64,000 nt of DNA from Segatella copri (GTDB lineage: Bacteria; Bacteroidota; Bacteroidia; Bacteroidales; Bacteroidaceae): contig NZ_NMPZ01000003.1 of the NCBI RefSeq assembly GCF_002224675.1, positions 62,001-126,000 of the forward strand, in the 5' to 3' direction. Positions 36,112-44,251 of this stretch are shown here, in pieces (position 1 is the first letter of the stretch; each line of letters begins with the position of its first letter). Under the pieces are notes generated by a model. The model was not told the origin of the DNA. It worked only from the letters and a program-made list of their open reading frames with translations, and ran no database searches. A program made the position numbers and the translations under genes.

Positions 36112-36864
36112 ATGAAGAGAAATCATTTTTTCATAGCATTGTCGCTGCTTGCATGCACTCTGCTGTCATGTCAAAATGAGAAAAAACAACAAACGTCAAT
36201 AGCAAATAAATCGAATATGGAAAAAAATGACACAATCTTAAAGCCATTTGTGGCTGAAAACTTGTTTTGGATTCGTGAGCCCAAACAATACACCATCACG
36301 GACTCTTTGATTACAATCGTTTCAGAACCTCACACAGACTTGTGGCAGCGCACCTATTATGGGTTCAGCAACGACAATGCTCCGGTGTTGCAAATGAAAA
36401 CCTCCGACAAGTTCTTTTCTTTTACAGTAAAGACATCGTTCAACAGTTCCGCCCTGTTCGACCAGTGCGGTATCGCAATCTATCTTGACAGTGACAATTG
36501 GATGAAGGCATCAATCGAATACGAGAACGAGGAATACCAGAGATTGGGCAGTGTGGTGACAAACAACGGATATTCCGATTGGGCTACGCATGATATTCCA
36601 TCTTCCATAAAGGAAATGTGGTATCGCCTTAGCCGTCGGGGAAGCGACTATTATATAGAGACAAGTCCTGACGGTACCACTTTCCACCAAATGCGTACAT
36701 TCCATTTGGATAAGGGTGATGGGGAAATCTCGTTCGGAATATATGCGGCAAGCCCGGTTGACCATTCATTCACCGCACAGTTCTCTGAAATGGAAGTCGG
36801 CGAGTGTAAATGGCAACCATGGTCAGCGGAAGATACAGGATTCAAACAGACTGCAAACAAGTAA
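36112..36864 (+). CDS. DUF1349-like lipoprotein, second of a pair
   Basis: A 250-residue lipoprotein with lipobox L-L-S-C at about 17-20 and the same domain as its neighbour: D-L-W-Q-R-T-Y-Y-G-F, F-S-F-T-V-K-T-S-F, G-I-A-I-Y-L-D-S-D-N-W, W-Y-R-L-S-R-R-G-S-D-Y-Y-I and S-P-D-G-T-T-F-H. It is closer to the classical bacterial DUF1349 form than the first. It lies 57 bases downstream and is probably co-transcribed. The two may be surface carbohydrate-binding proteins; no enzyme motif is visible. Confidence 0.8.
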   Translation: MKRNHFFIALSLLACTLLSCQNEKKQQTSIANKSNMEKNDTILKPFVAENLFWIREPKQYTITDSLITIVSEPHTDLWQRTYYGFSNDNAPVLQMKTSDKFFSFTVKTSFNSSALFDQCGIAIYLDSDNWMKASIEYENEEYQRLGSVVTNNGYSDWATHDIPSSIKEMWYRLSRRGSDYYIETSPDGTTFHQMRTFHLDKGDGEISFGIYAASPVDHSFTAQFSEMEVGECKWQPWSAEDTGFKQTANK

Positions 36865-37229
36865 ACTGTAATCCAAAGAAAAATTAAGGTCATACACGCT
36901 TATAGGGCAATGTCATCCAAACTGATAGTATTATTGCAAATTCTTTATTCCACCATTTCCGCCACGCACTCGATCTCCGCCGCCTCTTCCTGACGACAAA
37001 CATACAGCAAATAATAGAGAGTACCAAACTTTCGGCTATTTTTTTGCATAAAGTAAGCGATTTATGAATATCTATTCGCGAACTGTAAGTTTTTTGCCTA
37101 ATATCTGTATAAAATCATCAAATGATTAGCATATATCGAAAATAATGTGTAACTTTGCAGCCACAAATAGGTATCAATTATTTAGAATGCGGCTATCAGT
37201 TCCGCTAATGAATATTAAGAAAGAAGAAA
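36865..37229. other. Intergenic region before the CoA transferase gene
   Basis: A 365-bp gap without a convincing gene. The only clear signal is a plus-strand TAACTTTG box at 37150-37157, about 73 nt before the CoA transferase start. A short GC-rich stretch near 36955-36995 stands out from the AT-rich surroundings and may be a gene remnant. Confidence 0.45.
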
Positions 37230-38735
37230 ATGGCGTATATTAGATTAAGCGCTGCTGAAGCAGCAGCGATGATTAACGATCAAGATACAATCGGTTTGAG
37301 TGGTTTTACTCCAAACGGCGTGCCTAAGGCTACCTTCCGCGAACTCTCCAAGAGAGCCGTGGCTGAGCATGAGGCAGGCAGACCATTCCAAGTAGGCATC
37401 CTGACAGGTGCTTCTACTTCACAAAGTATTGAGGGTGACATGGCGGCAGCTCATGCCATCAAGTTCCGTGCGCCATTTTCTACCAACAAGGACTTTAGAA
37501 CTCATACTAACCTGGGCGAGATAGATTATGAGGATATGCATCTCGGTCACATGGCTGAGCGCCTGCGCCGTGGATTCTATGGCGAGATAGACCTTGCCAT
37601 CATTGAGGTTTCCGATTTGGAAGAAGGCGAAACCACCTGCAAGGCATTTCTGACCTCTGCCGGCGGCATCGTTCCTACCATCGTTAGATTGGCAAAGAAG
37701 GTGCTCATCGAGAAGAATACCTTCCACAGTCCTGCTTCCCGCTATCTTCACGATGTGTATGAGATAGCAGAATGCCCGTTCCGCACCCCTATCCCAATCT
37801 TGAATGTGGGCGACAGAATTGGCAAGGAATATGTGGAGATTGATGCGCATAAGATTATCGGTGTGGTGGAATGCAACATCCCGGAGGAGGCGCGTGCCTT
37901 CAAGCCACTCGATCCTGTAACCGAACAGATGGGACACAATGTGGCTGATTTCCTGGTCAGCGACCTGAAGAAGGGGCATATTCCTCCTCAGTTCCTGCCT
38001 TTGCAGAGCGGTGTGGGCGTAACTTCCAATGCCGTTCTTGAAGCATTGGGACAGAATCCTAACGTACCTGTGTTCAGCGTCTATACTGAGGTGGTTCAGG
38101 ATGCTGTGGTGAAATACATGCGCGAGGGAAGAATCAAGGATGCTTCCTGCTCTTCGCTCACCGTTACCAATGATACATTGAAAGAGGTGTATGATGATAT
38201 TGATTACTTCAAGAAGCATCTCACCATCCGCCAGAGCGAGATTTCCAACTCTCCGGAGGTCATCCGCCGTCTGGGTGTCATCGCTATGAACACCGCCATC
38301 GAGTGCGATATCTATGGCAACGAGAACTCCAGCCACATCTGCGGCAGCAAGCTGATGAACGGTATCGGTGGTTCCTGCGATTACGAGCGCAATGGTTACA
38401 TTTCTATCTTTACCACGCAGAGTACCACCAAGAATGGTTGCATCTCTGCCATCGTTCCGATGTGCAGTCACGTGGATAGCACCGAGCACGATGTGGATGT
38501 TATCGTTACCGAGCAGGGCGTTGCCGACCTTCGTGGCAAGGGTCCTTTGCGCCGTGCCAAGGAGATTATCGAAAACTGTGCGCATCCGGATTATCGCCCT
38601 ATGCTCCGTGAGTATCTGAAATTCGCAGAGAAGGGACATGAGCCACAGAGCATGCGTGCCGCCCTCGCTATGCACGATACCTTCCTGAAGAAGGGTGATA
38701 TGAGATTGACAGATTTTGGAGAATATCTGAAATAA
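37230..38735 (+). CDS. Acetyl-CoA hydrolase/transferase family protein (probable succinate:acetate CoA-transferase)
   Basis: A 501-residue class I CoA-transferase. Motifs are I-G-L-S-G-F-T-P-N-G near 30, G-V-G-V-T-S-N-A near 263 (glycine loop), F-S-V-Y-T-E-V-V-Q near 290 with the catalytic Glu that forms the glutamyl-CoA thioester, and G-G-S-C-D-Y-E-R-N-G and V-T-E-Q-G-V-A-D-L-R-G in the C-terminal half. In succinate- and acetate-producing Bacteroidota such an enzyme moves CoA between acyl groups in fermentation. The exact acyl pair is inferred. It has its own promoter and a terminator. Confidence 0.88.
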   Translation: MAYIRLSAAEAAAMINDQDTIGLSGFTPNGVPKATFRELSKRAVAEHEAGRPFQVGILTGASTSQSIEGDMAAAHAIKFRAPFSTNKDFRTHTNLGEIDYEDMHLGHMAERLRRGFYGEIDLAIIEVSDLEEGETTCKAFLTSAGGIVPTIVRLAKKVLIEKNTFHSPASRYLHDVYEIAECPFRTPIPILNVGDRIGKEYVEIDAHKIIGVVECNIPEEARAFKPLDPVTEQMGHNVADFLVSDLKKGHIPPQFLPLQSGVGVTSNAVLEALGQNPNVPVFSVYTEVVQDAVVKYMREGRIKDASCSSLTVTNDTLKEVYDDIDYFKKHLTIRQSEISNSPEVIRRLGVIAMNTAIECDIYGNENSSHICGSKLMNGIGGSCDYERNGYISIFTTQSTTKNGCISAIVPMCSHVDSTEHDVDVIVTEQGVADLRGKGPLRRAKEIIENCAHPDYRPMLREYLKFAEKGHEPQSMRAALAMHDTFLKKGDMRLTDFGEYLK

Positions 38736-38738
38736 GAA

Positions 38739-38774
38739 AATCCCCGATAAAGCAGCCAGGCTCTATCGGGGATT
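38739..38774 (+). terminator. Intrinsic terminator after the CoA transferase
   Basis: A 14-bp stem with one mismatch (38739-38752 and 38761-38774), loop of 8 nt, then TATTG. The GC-rich core CCCCGATA/TATCGGGG makes it strong. Confidence 0.8.
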
Positions 38775-38797
38775 ATTGTATTATTTAGTAATTTAAA

Positions 38798-38885
38798 GCT
38801 TTTGCCCTTACAGGGCGACAGACTTATATCCATAATTTCCCAGGGCGATGCCCTGGGCTAGGAGCTTCTGCCCTTTCAGGGCGTG
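38798..38885. repeat. Intergenic GCCCT/AGGGC palindromic repeat element
   Basis: GCTTTTGCCCTTACAGGGCG at 38798-38817 and GCTTCTGCCCTTTCAGGGCG at 38864-38883 flank a perfect inner palindrome CCCAGGGC-GAT-GCCCTGGG (about 38840-38858). The outer copies are 66 nt apart. Read on the minus strand, the block resembles repeated intergenic elements seen in many Bacteroidota genomes. It is non-coding as far as I can tell and lies between a terminator and a convergent gene. Confidence 0.7.
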
Positions 38886-38910
38886 TGGAGTTTTTTTATG
38901 AAAGTTTTGT

Positions 38911-39537
38911 TTATAACTTCAGAAGTTTGGCGAATTCCCAAACCACGATGCCGGCTGTTACGCTGACATTCAGGGAATGCTTGGTGCCAAACTGTGGAAT
39001 CTCCAGGCAGCCATCGCTCATATCCACGATGTTCTGCTTCACACCCTTTACCTCGTTGCCGAAGATAACGGCGTAGCCTTTAGGGAGGGAAGAATTCTCC
39101 TGCTTTTCGGATTCCTTTCCCTGTTTTTCGGATTCTTTCTCCTGCTTTTCGGATTCTTTCTCCTGTTTGAAAAGTTCCTCATGAGCCTCGGGTAGGTTCT
39201 GAAGCTTGGTAGAACCCTCTACCTGTTCAATGCTATACACAAAGTAGCCTTTCTGCTTCAGCTTTTCCACAGCCTCTTCGGTGGTCTTGAAGTACTCCCA
39301 ATCCACGCTGTCTTCGCCGCCCAGTGCCGTCTTGTGGATTTCGGTATTGGGAGGAGTGGCGGTGATGCCACAGAGATACACCGCCTCTACACGGAAGGCA
39401 TCGCAGGAGCGGAATACGCTTCCCACATTATATAATGATCGCACATCATCCAGAACTACTATCAATGGAAGCTTCTCTGCCTCCTTGAATTCCTCCAGCG
39501 TGAGGCGATTCATCTCTATCGTTCTTAATTTACGCAT
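38911..39537 (-). CDS. SpoU/TrmH-family RNA 2-prime-O-methyltransferase with a heptad insertion
   Basis: A 208-residue SPOUT methyltransferase. Motif 1 is N-V-G-S-V-F-R-S-C-D-A-F near 39, motif 2 V-I-F-G-N-E-V-K-G-V near 158 and motif 3 L-E-I-P-Q-F-G-T-K-H-S-L-N-V-S near 177, so the SAM-binding trefoil knot is complete. Between motifs 1 and 2, at about residues 126-147, lies a charged insertion made of heptads of the form E-K-Q-E-K-E-S, encoded by 21-bp tandem repeats. Such an insertion is not usual in this family. The target (tRNA or rRNA ribose) is unknown. Confidence 0.87.
   Translation of the reverse strand: MRKLRTIEMNRLTLEEFKEAEKLPLIVVLDDVRSLYNVGSVFRSCDAFRVEAVYLCGITATPPNTEIHKTALGGEDSVDWEYFKTTEEAVEKLKQKGYFVYSIEQVEGSTKLQNLPEAHEELFKQEKESEKQEKESEKQGKESEKQENSSLPKGYAVIFGNEVKGVKQNIVDMSDGCLEIPQFGTKHSLNVSVTAGIVVWEFAKLLKL
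39100..39162 (-). repeat. Three 21-bp tandem repeats inside the SpoU gene
   Basis: Units start at 39100, 39121 and 39142, with a partial fourth at 39163. Each encodes one heptapeptide with two Lys and three Glu. The units differ by only one to three bases, so recent slippage is likely, and copy number could vary between strains while staying in frame. Confidence 0.85.
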
Positions 39538-39583
39538 AGTTATTCTGAAATGAGGGGGGGGTATCCCCTACTCTTTTGTATAT

Positions 39584-40015
39584 TTATGCTTCCGCCTCCT
39601 TGGTCTTGTAAGCCAGGGCGTACATGCGAATCTGCTTGATCATCGCCAAGAGACCGTTGCTGCGGGTTGGACTCAGGTGGTCCTTCAAGCCAATCTTCTC
39701 TACGAAATAGAGATCGGCATCCATAATCTCTGTTGGAGTATGACCGCTCAACACACGAATCAGGAGAGCGATGATTCCCTTTACGATAAGAGCATCGCTA
39801 TCGGCAGTGAATACGAGCTTGCCATCTACATAATCGCACTGCAACCATACGCGGCTCTGGCAGCCGTCTATAAGGTTCTGCTCGTTCTTGTATTTCTCGT
39901 CGAGAGGAGCCAACTCGTTGCCCAAGTCGATGAGCATCTGATACTTATCCATCCAGTCGGAGAAATCCTGGAACTCCTCTACCACTTCATCCTGCAATTC
40001 ATTAATTGTTGCCAT
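39584..40015 (-). CDS. sufE: SufE family protein
   Basis: A 143-residue protein of the SufE fold. The sulfur-accepting cysteine lies in L-I-D-G-C-Q-S-R-V-W at about residue 51. SufE takes persulfide from SufS and passes it to the SufBCD scaffold for Fe-S cluster assembly. Length is normal. Start and the upstream U32 stop share one base (TAATG), so the two are translated from one message. No sufS or sufBCD gene lies in the window. Confidence 0.93.
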   Translation of the reverse strand: MATINELQDEVVEEFQDFSDWMDKYQMLIDLGNELAPLDEKYKNEQNLIDGCQSRVWLQCDYVDGKLVFTADSDALIVKGIIALLIRVLSGHTPTEIMDADLYFVEKIGLKDHLSPTRSNGLLAMIKQIRMYALAYKTKEAEA

Positions 40016-41280
40016 TATTTTATTTCTTTAATTTCGTTTACTGTAATCAACTTATAGAGCTTATCGTTAGGGCGCACCTTATCCGGTACAGGGATAGACA
40101 CTCTCCAACCCTGCTGCGCTGTTTCCACAGGCTTCAGGTCGTAGCGGATTTCATCGGCATTGAGATACATCACACCTGTGGTGTTACCCGTAATCAGAAG
40201 TTTCTCGCCCTTGTCGAAGGTAGAAGCTTCTACGGCAACCTCTGCCACGCCCAGCTTGGAGAAGTATTTCATCACCTTGCCCACGAGCACCTTCTTCTCG
40301 GTAGCCACAGAACCATAGTGCTTGTTCCACTCGCCGAGGGTCTGCCCCTGGTAGTAACCATCCCAGAAACCACGGTTGAATACGGTGGCAAGTCTTTCAT
40401 CCCAGGCATCCTTCTTCTCTTCGGTGAAGGTACCATCCAATACGGAAGCTATCGCCTCCTTGTAGCACTTCACTACGGTATATACGTATTCAGGACCACG
40501 GGCACGACCCTCAATCTTGAAGACGCGTACACCGGCATCCATCATGCGGTCGATGAAGCGGATGGTCTTCAGGTCCTTCGGACTCATTACATACTTGTTG
40601 TCGATTTCCAGCTGGTTGCCGGTTTCGTTATCCGTAACGGTATAGCTGCGGCGGCAAATCTGAACGCATTCGCCACGGTTAGCAGAGCGGTTGGCATTGG
40701 CAAGGCTCATATAGCATTTGCCCGATACAGCCATGCACAGGGCGCCATGGCAGAACATCTCGATGCGAATCTGCTTGCCCATAGGGCCGCAGATATTCTG
40801 CTGCTCTATCTGCTCATGGATATGCTTCACCTGGTCCATGTTTAATTCACGTGCCAGAACGGAAACATCCGCAAAGCGTGCATAAAACTTCAAAGCCTCT
40901 GTGTTAGAGATATTTAACTGTGTGGAAAGGTGCACTTCCTCTCCTACTTCATTGCAATAGCTCATCACAGCCACATCGCTGGCGATGACGGCAGAGATGC
41001 CTGCCTCCTTGGCAGCATCAATGATTTCCTTCATCGTAGGGATGTCGTTATCGTAAATCACTGTGTTGACGGTGAGATAAGTCTTGATGCCATGCTCGTT
41101 GCAGGTGGCAGCAATCTCACGCAGGTCGTCGATCGTAAAATGATTGGCAGAATGTGAACGCATGTTCAACTTGCCGATTCCGAAATATACGGAGTCGGCA
41201 CCAGCCTGAATAGCGGCAGCCAAAGACTCGCGCGAGCCCACAGGTGCCATCACCTCAAATTCGTTTATCTTTGTATTCAT
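40015..41280 (-). CDS. Peptidase U32 family protein
   Basis: A 421-residue U32 protein. It has the N-terminal barrel start M-A-P-V-G-S-R-E-S-L-A-A-A, G-A-D-S-V-Y-F-G near 28, and the family pattern E-M-F-C-H-G-A-L-C-M-A-V-S-G-K-C-Y near 178 with the conserved cysteines, then C-V-Q-I-C-R-R. Members such as RlhA and TrhP/YegQ act in hydroxylation of rRNA or tRNA rather than as proteases, so a role in RNA modification is quite possible. A minus-strand TACCTTTG box (41312-41305) lies before it. It is coupled to sufE, which would fit an Fe-S-dependent activity. Confidence 0.88.
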   Translation of the reverse strand: MNTKINEFEVMAPVGSRESLAAAIQAGADSVYFGIGKLNMRSHSANHFTIDDLREIAATCNEHGIKTYLTVNTVIYDNDIPTMKEIIDAAKEAGISAVIASDVAVMSYCNEVGEEVHLSTQLNISNTEALKFYARFADVSVLARELNMDQVKHIHEQIEQQNICGPMGKQIRIEMFCHGALCMAVSGKCYMSLANANRSANRGECVQICRRSYTVTDNETGNQLEIDNKYVMSPKDLKTIRFIDRMMDAGVRVFKIEGRARGPEYVYTVVKCYKEAIASVLDGTFTEEKKDAWDERLATVFNRGFWDGYYQGQTLGEWNKHYGSVATEKKVLVGKVMKYFSKLGVAEVAVEASTFDKGEKLLITGNTTGVMYLNADEIRYDLKPVETAQQGWRVSIPVPDKVRPNDKLYKLITVNEIKEIK

Positions 41281-41378
41281 GAATGCAAATTTCTATTTTG
41301 GGTACAAAGGTACTGCTTTTCTTTGAAAAATCATACTAAAAGGCGCATAAAGATATATAATAAGGTATAAAAACAAAA

Positions 41379-41418
41379 ATAGTAGCCACTAAAACCTGAT
41401 ATTTTAGCTGGCTACTAT
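41379..41418 (-). terminator. Intrinsic terminator after the aldo/keto reductase
   Basis: Outer 10-bp arms ATAGTAGCCA (41379-41388) and TGGCTACTAT (41409-41418) enclose a second stem CTAAAA/TTTTAG. On the minus strand it is followed by TTTTTGTTTTT, a strong terminator tail. Confidence 0.88.
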
Positions 41419-41424
41419 CTATTT

Positions 41425-42393
41425 CTAGAATGCCTTGGCATGAACGCATTTCATGTTCTTTTCCAGCTGGGCAGTAGAGCTGGCACCTACCAGTACGCTG
41501 GTTACGCCTTTCTGGTGCAGAATCCACGCCAGTGCCATCTCGGCGAGGGTTTCGCCACGTTCGCCGGCTTCAGCATTCCATTGCTTCAACTGCTCCAGGA
41601 GTTCCGGAGTCAGGGCGCTGTGCTTCAGGAAGTGCTCCTTTGCCATGCGGCTATCGGCAGGGATTCCGTTGAGATAGCGGTCGGTGAGGAGACCTTGGGC
41701 GAGGGGAGAGAAGGAGATGAATCCGATGCCGTTTTCGTGGCAGTAGTCGAGGGTTCCGTTCTCCTGCGGCGCACGGTCAAGCATGTTGAGTCTGTCCTGG
41801 AAGATGAGCAGCGGACAGTCGCGCTCCTTCAGGTATTTATCTGCGAACTTCAGGGCTTCCAGTGGCCATCGGCTGATGCCGAGATAGAGCGCCTTGCCCT
41901 GCTTCACGATATCTACCATAGCCTGGAGGGTTTCCTCGAGTGGGGTATTTGGGTCGTAGCGATGACTGTAGAAGAGATCCACATAGTCCAGATTCATGCG
42001 CTTGAGACTCTGGTCGAGGCTCGCCATCAGATACTTGCGAGAGCCCCAGTTGCCGTAAGGACCTTCCCACATATCATATCCCGCCTTGGTAGAGATGAAG
42101 AGTTCATCGCGGTAAGGCAGGAAGTCATCCTTCATCAGTCTGCCCATGGTTTCCTCAGCACTTCCGTATGGAGGACCATAGTTGTTGGCAAGGTCGAAGT
42201 GGGTGATTCCGTGGTCGAAGGCATAATGGGTGATGGCACGGCTTCTCTCGTAAGGATCCACTCCTCCGAAGTTGTGCCAGAATCCCAGACTAACCTTAGG
42301 CAGCAAGACTCCGCTCTTGCCGCATCTCTTGTAAAGTGCCTCTGCATCGCCATAGCGATTGGCATCGGCTGTGTAGATTCCTTTTAAGTCCAT
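41425..42393 (-). CDS. Aldo/keto reductase (L-glyceraldehyde-3-phosphate reductase type)
   Basis: A 322-residue NADPH-dependent reductase of the YghZ/Gpr group. The catalytic tetrad is visible as Asp in H-F-D-L-A-N-N-Y, Tyr in the same segment (near 70), Lys in I-S-T-K-A-G-Y near 102 and His in F-Y-S-H-R-Y near 144. The C-terminal S-V-L-V-G-A-S-S near 302 binds the cofactor phosphate. The G-P-P-Y-G-S-A-E and W-G-S-R-K-Y-L segments favour the YghZ group, which reduces L-glyceraldehyde 3-phosphate and other toxic aldehydes. It lies 45 bases behind a histidine kinase gene. Confidence 0.87.
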   Translation of the reverse strand: MDLKGIYTADANRYGDAEALYKRCGKSGVLLPKVSLGFWHNFGGVDPYERSRAITHYAFDHGITHFDLANNYGPPYGSAEETMGRLMKDDFLPYRDELFISTKAGYDMWEGPYGNWGSRKYLMASLDQSLKRMNLDYVDLFYSHRYDPNTPLEETLQAMVDIVKQGKALYLGISRWPLEALKFADKYLKERDCPLLIFQDRLNMLDRAPQENGTLDYCHENGIGFISFSPLAQGLLTDRYLNGIPADSRMAKEHFLKHSALTPELLEQLKQWNAEAGERGETLAEMALAWILHQKGVTSVLVGASSTAQLEKNMKCVHAKAF

Positions 42394-42438
42394 AATTCCT
42401 AATTATTTTATTTTATGTTTGAATAAGCTGCTGTCTGA

Positions 42439-43395
42439 TTATTTCGGCAGCGAGATGGTGAACTCCGACCACTTGTCTTTCTCGCTCTTCACACTTATCT
42501 TGCCGTTATGGGCGTTGATTACCTGCAGCACGTAGTTCAGACCGATGCCGAAGCCGCCACGAGTCTTCCGGGCATCCTTTTCGTGCTCAGCGGCGCGCTC
42601 AAAGCGGTTGAAGATGGTCTTCAGTTCGCTCTTGGCTATGCCGATACCCTCATCAAAAACCTTGATATAAACGTTTCTGTCATCCTCCAGGGTGGAAATC
42701 TCAATGTTGATTTCCTCCTTCGAGTACTTGGTGGCGTTATCTACCAGATTGCTGATTGCCTCCTTCAGATATTCCTCGTCGGCTAGGGCAGAGGTGGCTC
42801 CAAACCGGGTGGTGATATGGATTGGTTTCGCTGATTTCGCCTTGTATTTATCCACCACATCCTCTATCATCGTTTCCAAATTTACTTCCGCCTTCTGAAT
42901 ATGCAGCTTGCCGTGCTCCAGTTTCGAGATGGTGAGCAGGCGGTTGATGAGGGCAAGCAGATGCTGCGCCTCGTCTTCTACGATGCAGAAATATTTCTCC
43001 TTCATTTCCGGCTTCTTTTCCAGTACGCCGCTGTGCAGATACTTGGTTCCCATGATGATGGAGGTGAGCGGCGACTTCATATCGTGAACCATCGCATAGG
43101 AGAAGTCCTCGCGCAGCAGTCGCACCCTTTCCTGCTCATCGATGTAGTTGATCTGGTCGATGAGGCTCAGGATGATTACCACCGTGGTAAGGAGAGAGGT
43201 GAGAACCGTGAACTTGCTTTCGTAGAAGGCAGCGAGCAATGCCTGTGCCCTGACATCCGGTGCCAGGTTCCAGGGCGTTTCATATCCCATCTGGTGAACG
43301 GTCATCTGCAGCGAGTTCCACATCCAGAACAGCTGCATGCAGAGCACGGCTATCAGTGCCGTGGTGCTGAGTGCCTTGGCTCTATTCGTCTTCAT
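42439..43395 (-). CDS. Sensor histidine kinase
   Basis: A 318-residue kinase with two membrane helices (about 10-28 and 62-80) and a short outer loop of about 33 residues, so there is little room for an external sensor domain. The phospho-acceptor lies in M-V-H-D-M-K-S-P-L near 106; the ATPase part has N-L-V-D-N-A-T-K-Y, D-E-G-I-G-I and G-G-F-G-I-G-L. It overlaps a membrane-protein gene by 14 bases, and the response regulator is upstream in the same direction. Sensing may come from the co-encoded membrane protein; this is inference. Confidence 0.9.
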   Translation of the reverse strand: MKTNRAKALSTTALIAVLCMQLFWMWNSLQMTVHQMGYETPWNLAPDVRAQALLAAFYESKFTVLTSLLTTVVIILSLIDQINYIDEQERVRLLREDFSYAMVHDMKSPLTSIIMGTKYLHSGVLEKKPEMKEKYFCIVEDEAQHLLALINRLLTISKLEHGKLHIQKAEVNLETMIEDVVDKYKAKSAKPIHITTRFGATSALADEEYLKEAISNLVDNATKYSKEEINIEISTLEDDRNVYIKVFDEGIGIAKSELKTIFNRFERAAEHEKDARKTRGGFGIGLNYVLQVINAHNGKISVKSEKDKWSEFTISLPK

Positions 43396-44176
43396 CTTTC
43401 ACAAGCATTTCAGGCAGTTTCCTGCTCAGGGCAGCGAATCCGCCTATGGTTAATGCCGTACCGGCTATCAGGAGCAATATGCCGAGCACTTTCGATTCAA
43501 AATGGAAGGGAACCAGAGTGGATACGAAATAGAGCACGATGAGAATGATGGTGCTGCGTGTCTTGCCGTATATCCAGCTGCAGTAGCAGAGGGTGATAAA
43601 ACCGAGCACGGTCAGATCTACATTGATATCACCACTGGTTGTTACCGACATCATGCATGCAGGCAGCATCATGATCGAGAGGGTAAGCAGCTGCACCCAT
43701 CTCTTTTTGCCGCAGCGGATCAGTTCCTCCTGAATGGCGCCGAAGAAGATGTAGGCAGATATAAACGATCCGTTGATATTAAAAGGCAGGAAGCCGAGAT
43801 AGCTCATCTCCATCATCTGCTTGGGCAGGAAGTCGAGATGGAAGAGGTTCATGATGGAATAGAAGACCATGGTGAAGCCCAGAATCGGAATGGTGCAAAT
43901 GGTCATCGCCTTCCATTTGGCGGCAGGAATCACCTTTCCAAGCGAGAACCTGGAGAATTTGTAATGTCCGAAGGTGAACCATACGATGAGTATGCCCAGG
44001 AATCCGATGACTATCATAAACGGATAGATGGATTCCTCCAGCCCTTCTATCTGCTGGCTGTGGGTGCCCGAAGGCATGTTCATAGCCATGTAGAGTCCCA
44101 CCAGGAATCCTCCCAGGAAGATGGTGCTGAGATATTCTGCCAGGAACAGTATGTAGTATAATATCGCTTTCAGCAT
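43382..44176 (-). CDS. Multi-pass membrane protein of unknown function in a two-component operon
   Basis: A 264-residue protein with about seven hydrophobic segments. A Q-E-E-L-I-R near residue 144 recalls the E-E motif of CPBP-type intramembrane proteases, but the spacing is off and the following His motif is not found, so I do not assign it. It overlaps the kinase gene by 14 bases and follows the regulator by 75 bases. It could be a sensor accessory, a transported target or an immunity-like protein. Function is unknown. Confidence 0.72.
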   Translation of the reverse strand: MLKAILYYILFLAEYLSTIFLGGFLVGLYMAMNMPSGTHSQQIEGLEESIYPFMIVIGFLGILIVWFTFGHYKFSRFSLGKVIPAAKWKAMTICTIPILGFTMVFYSIMNLFHLDFLPKQMMEMSYLGFLPFNINGSFISAYIFFGAIQEELIRCGKKRWVQLLTLSIMMLPACMMSVTTSGDINVDLTVLGFITLCYCSWIYGKTRSTIILIVLYFVSTLVPFHFESKVLGILLLIAGTALTIGGFAALSRKLPEMLVKDEDE

Positions 44177-44251
44177 AATGATGTCTTTTCTGTCTTTTTT
44201 CTTTATTCTAATTTGATTCTCGTATAATGTTATGTGGGGGTAGGGGAATGT

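Noticed and set aside
43382..44176. CPBP-family intramembrane protease
   Set aside because: Only a partial E-E motif is present, with wrong spacing, and the downstream His motif is missing.
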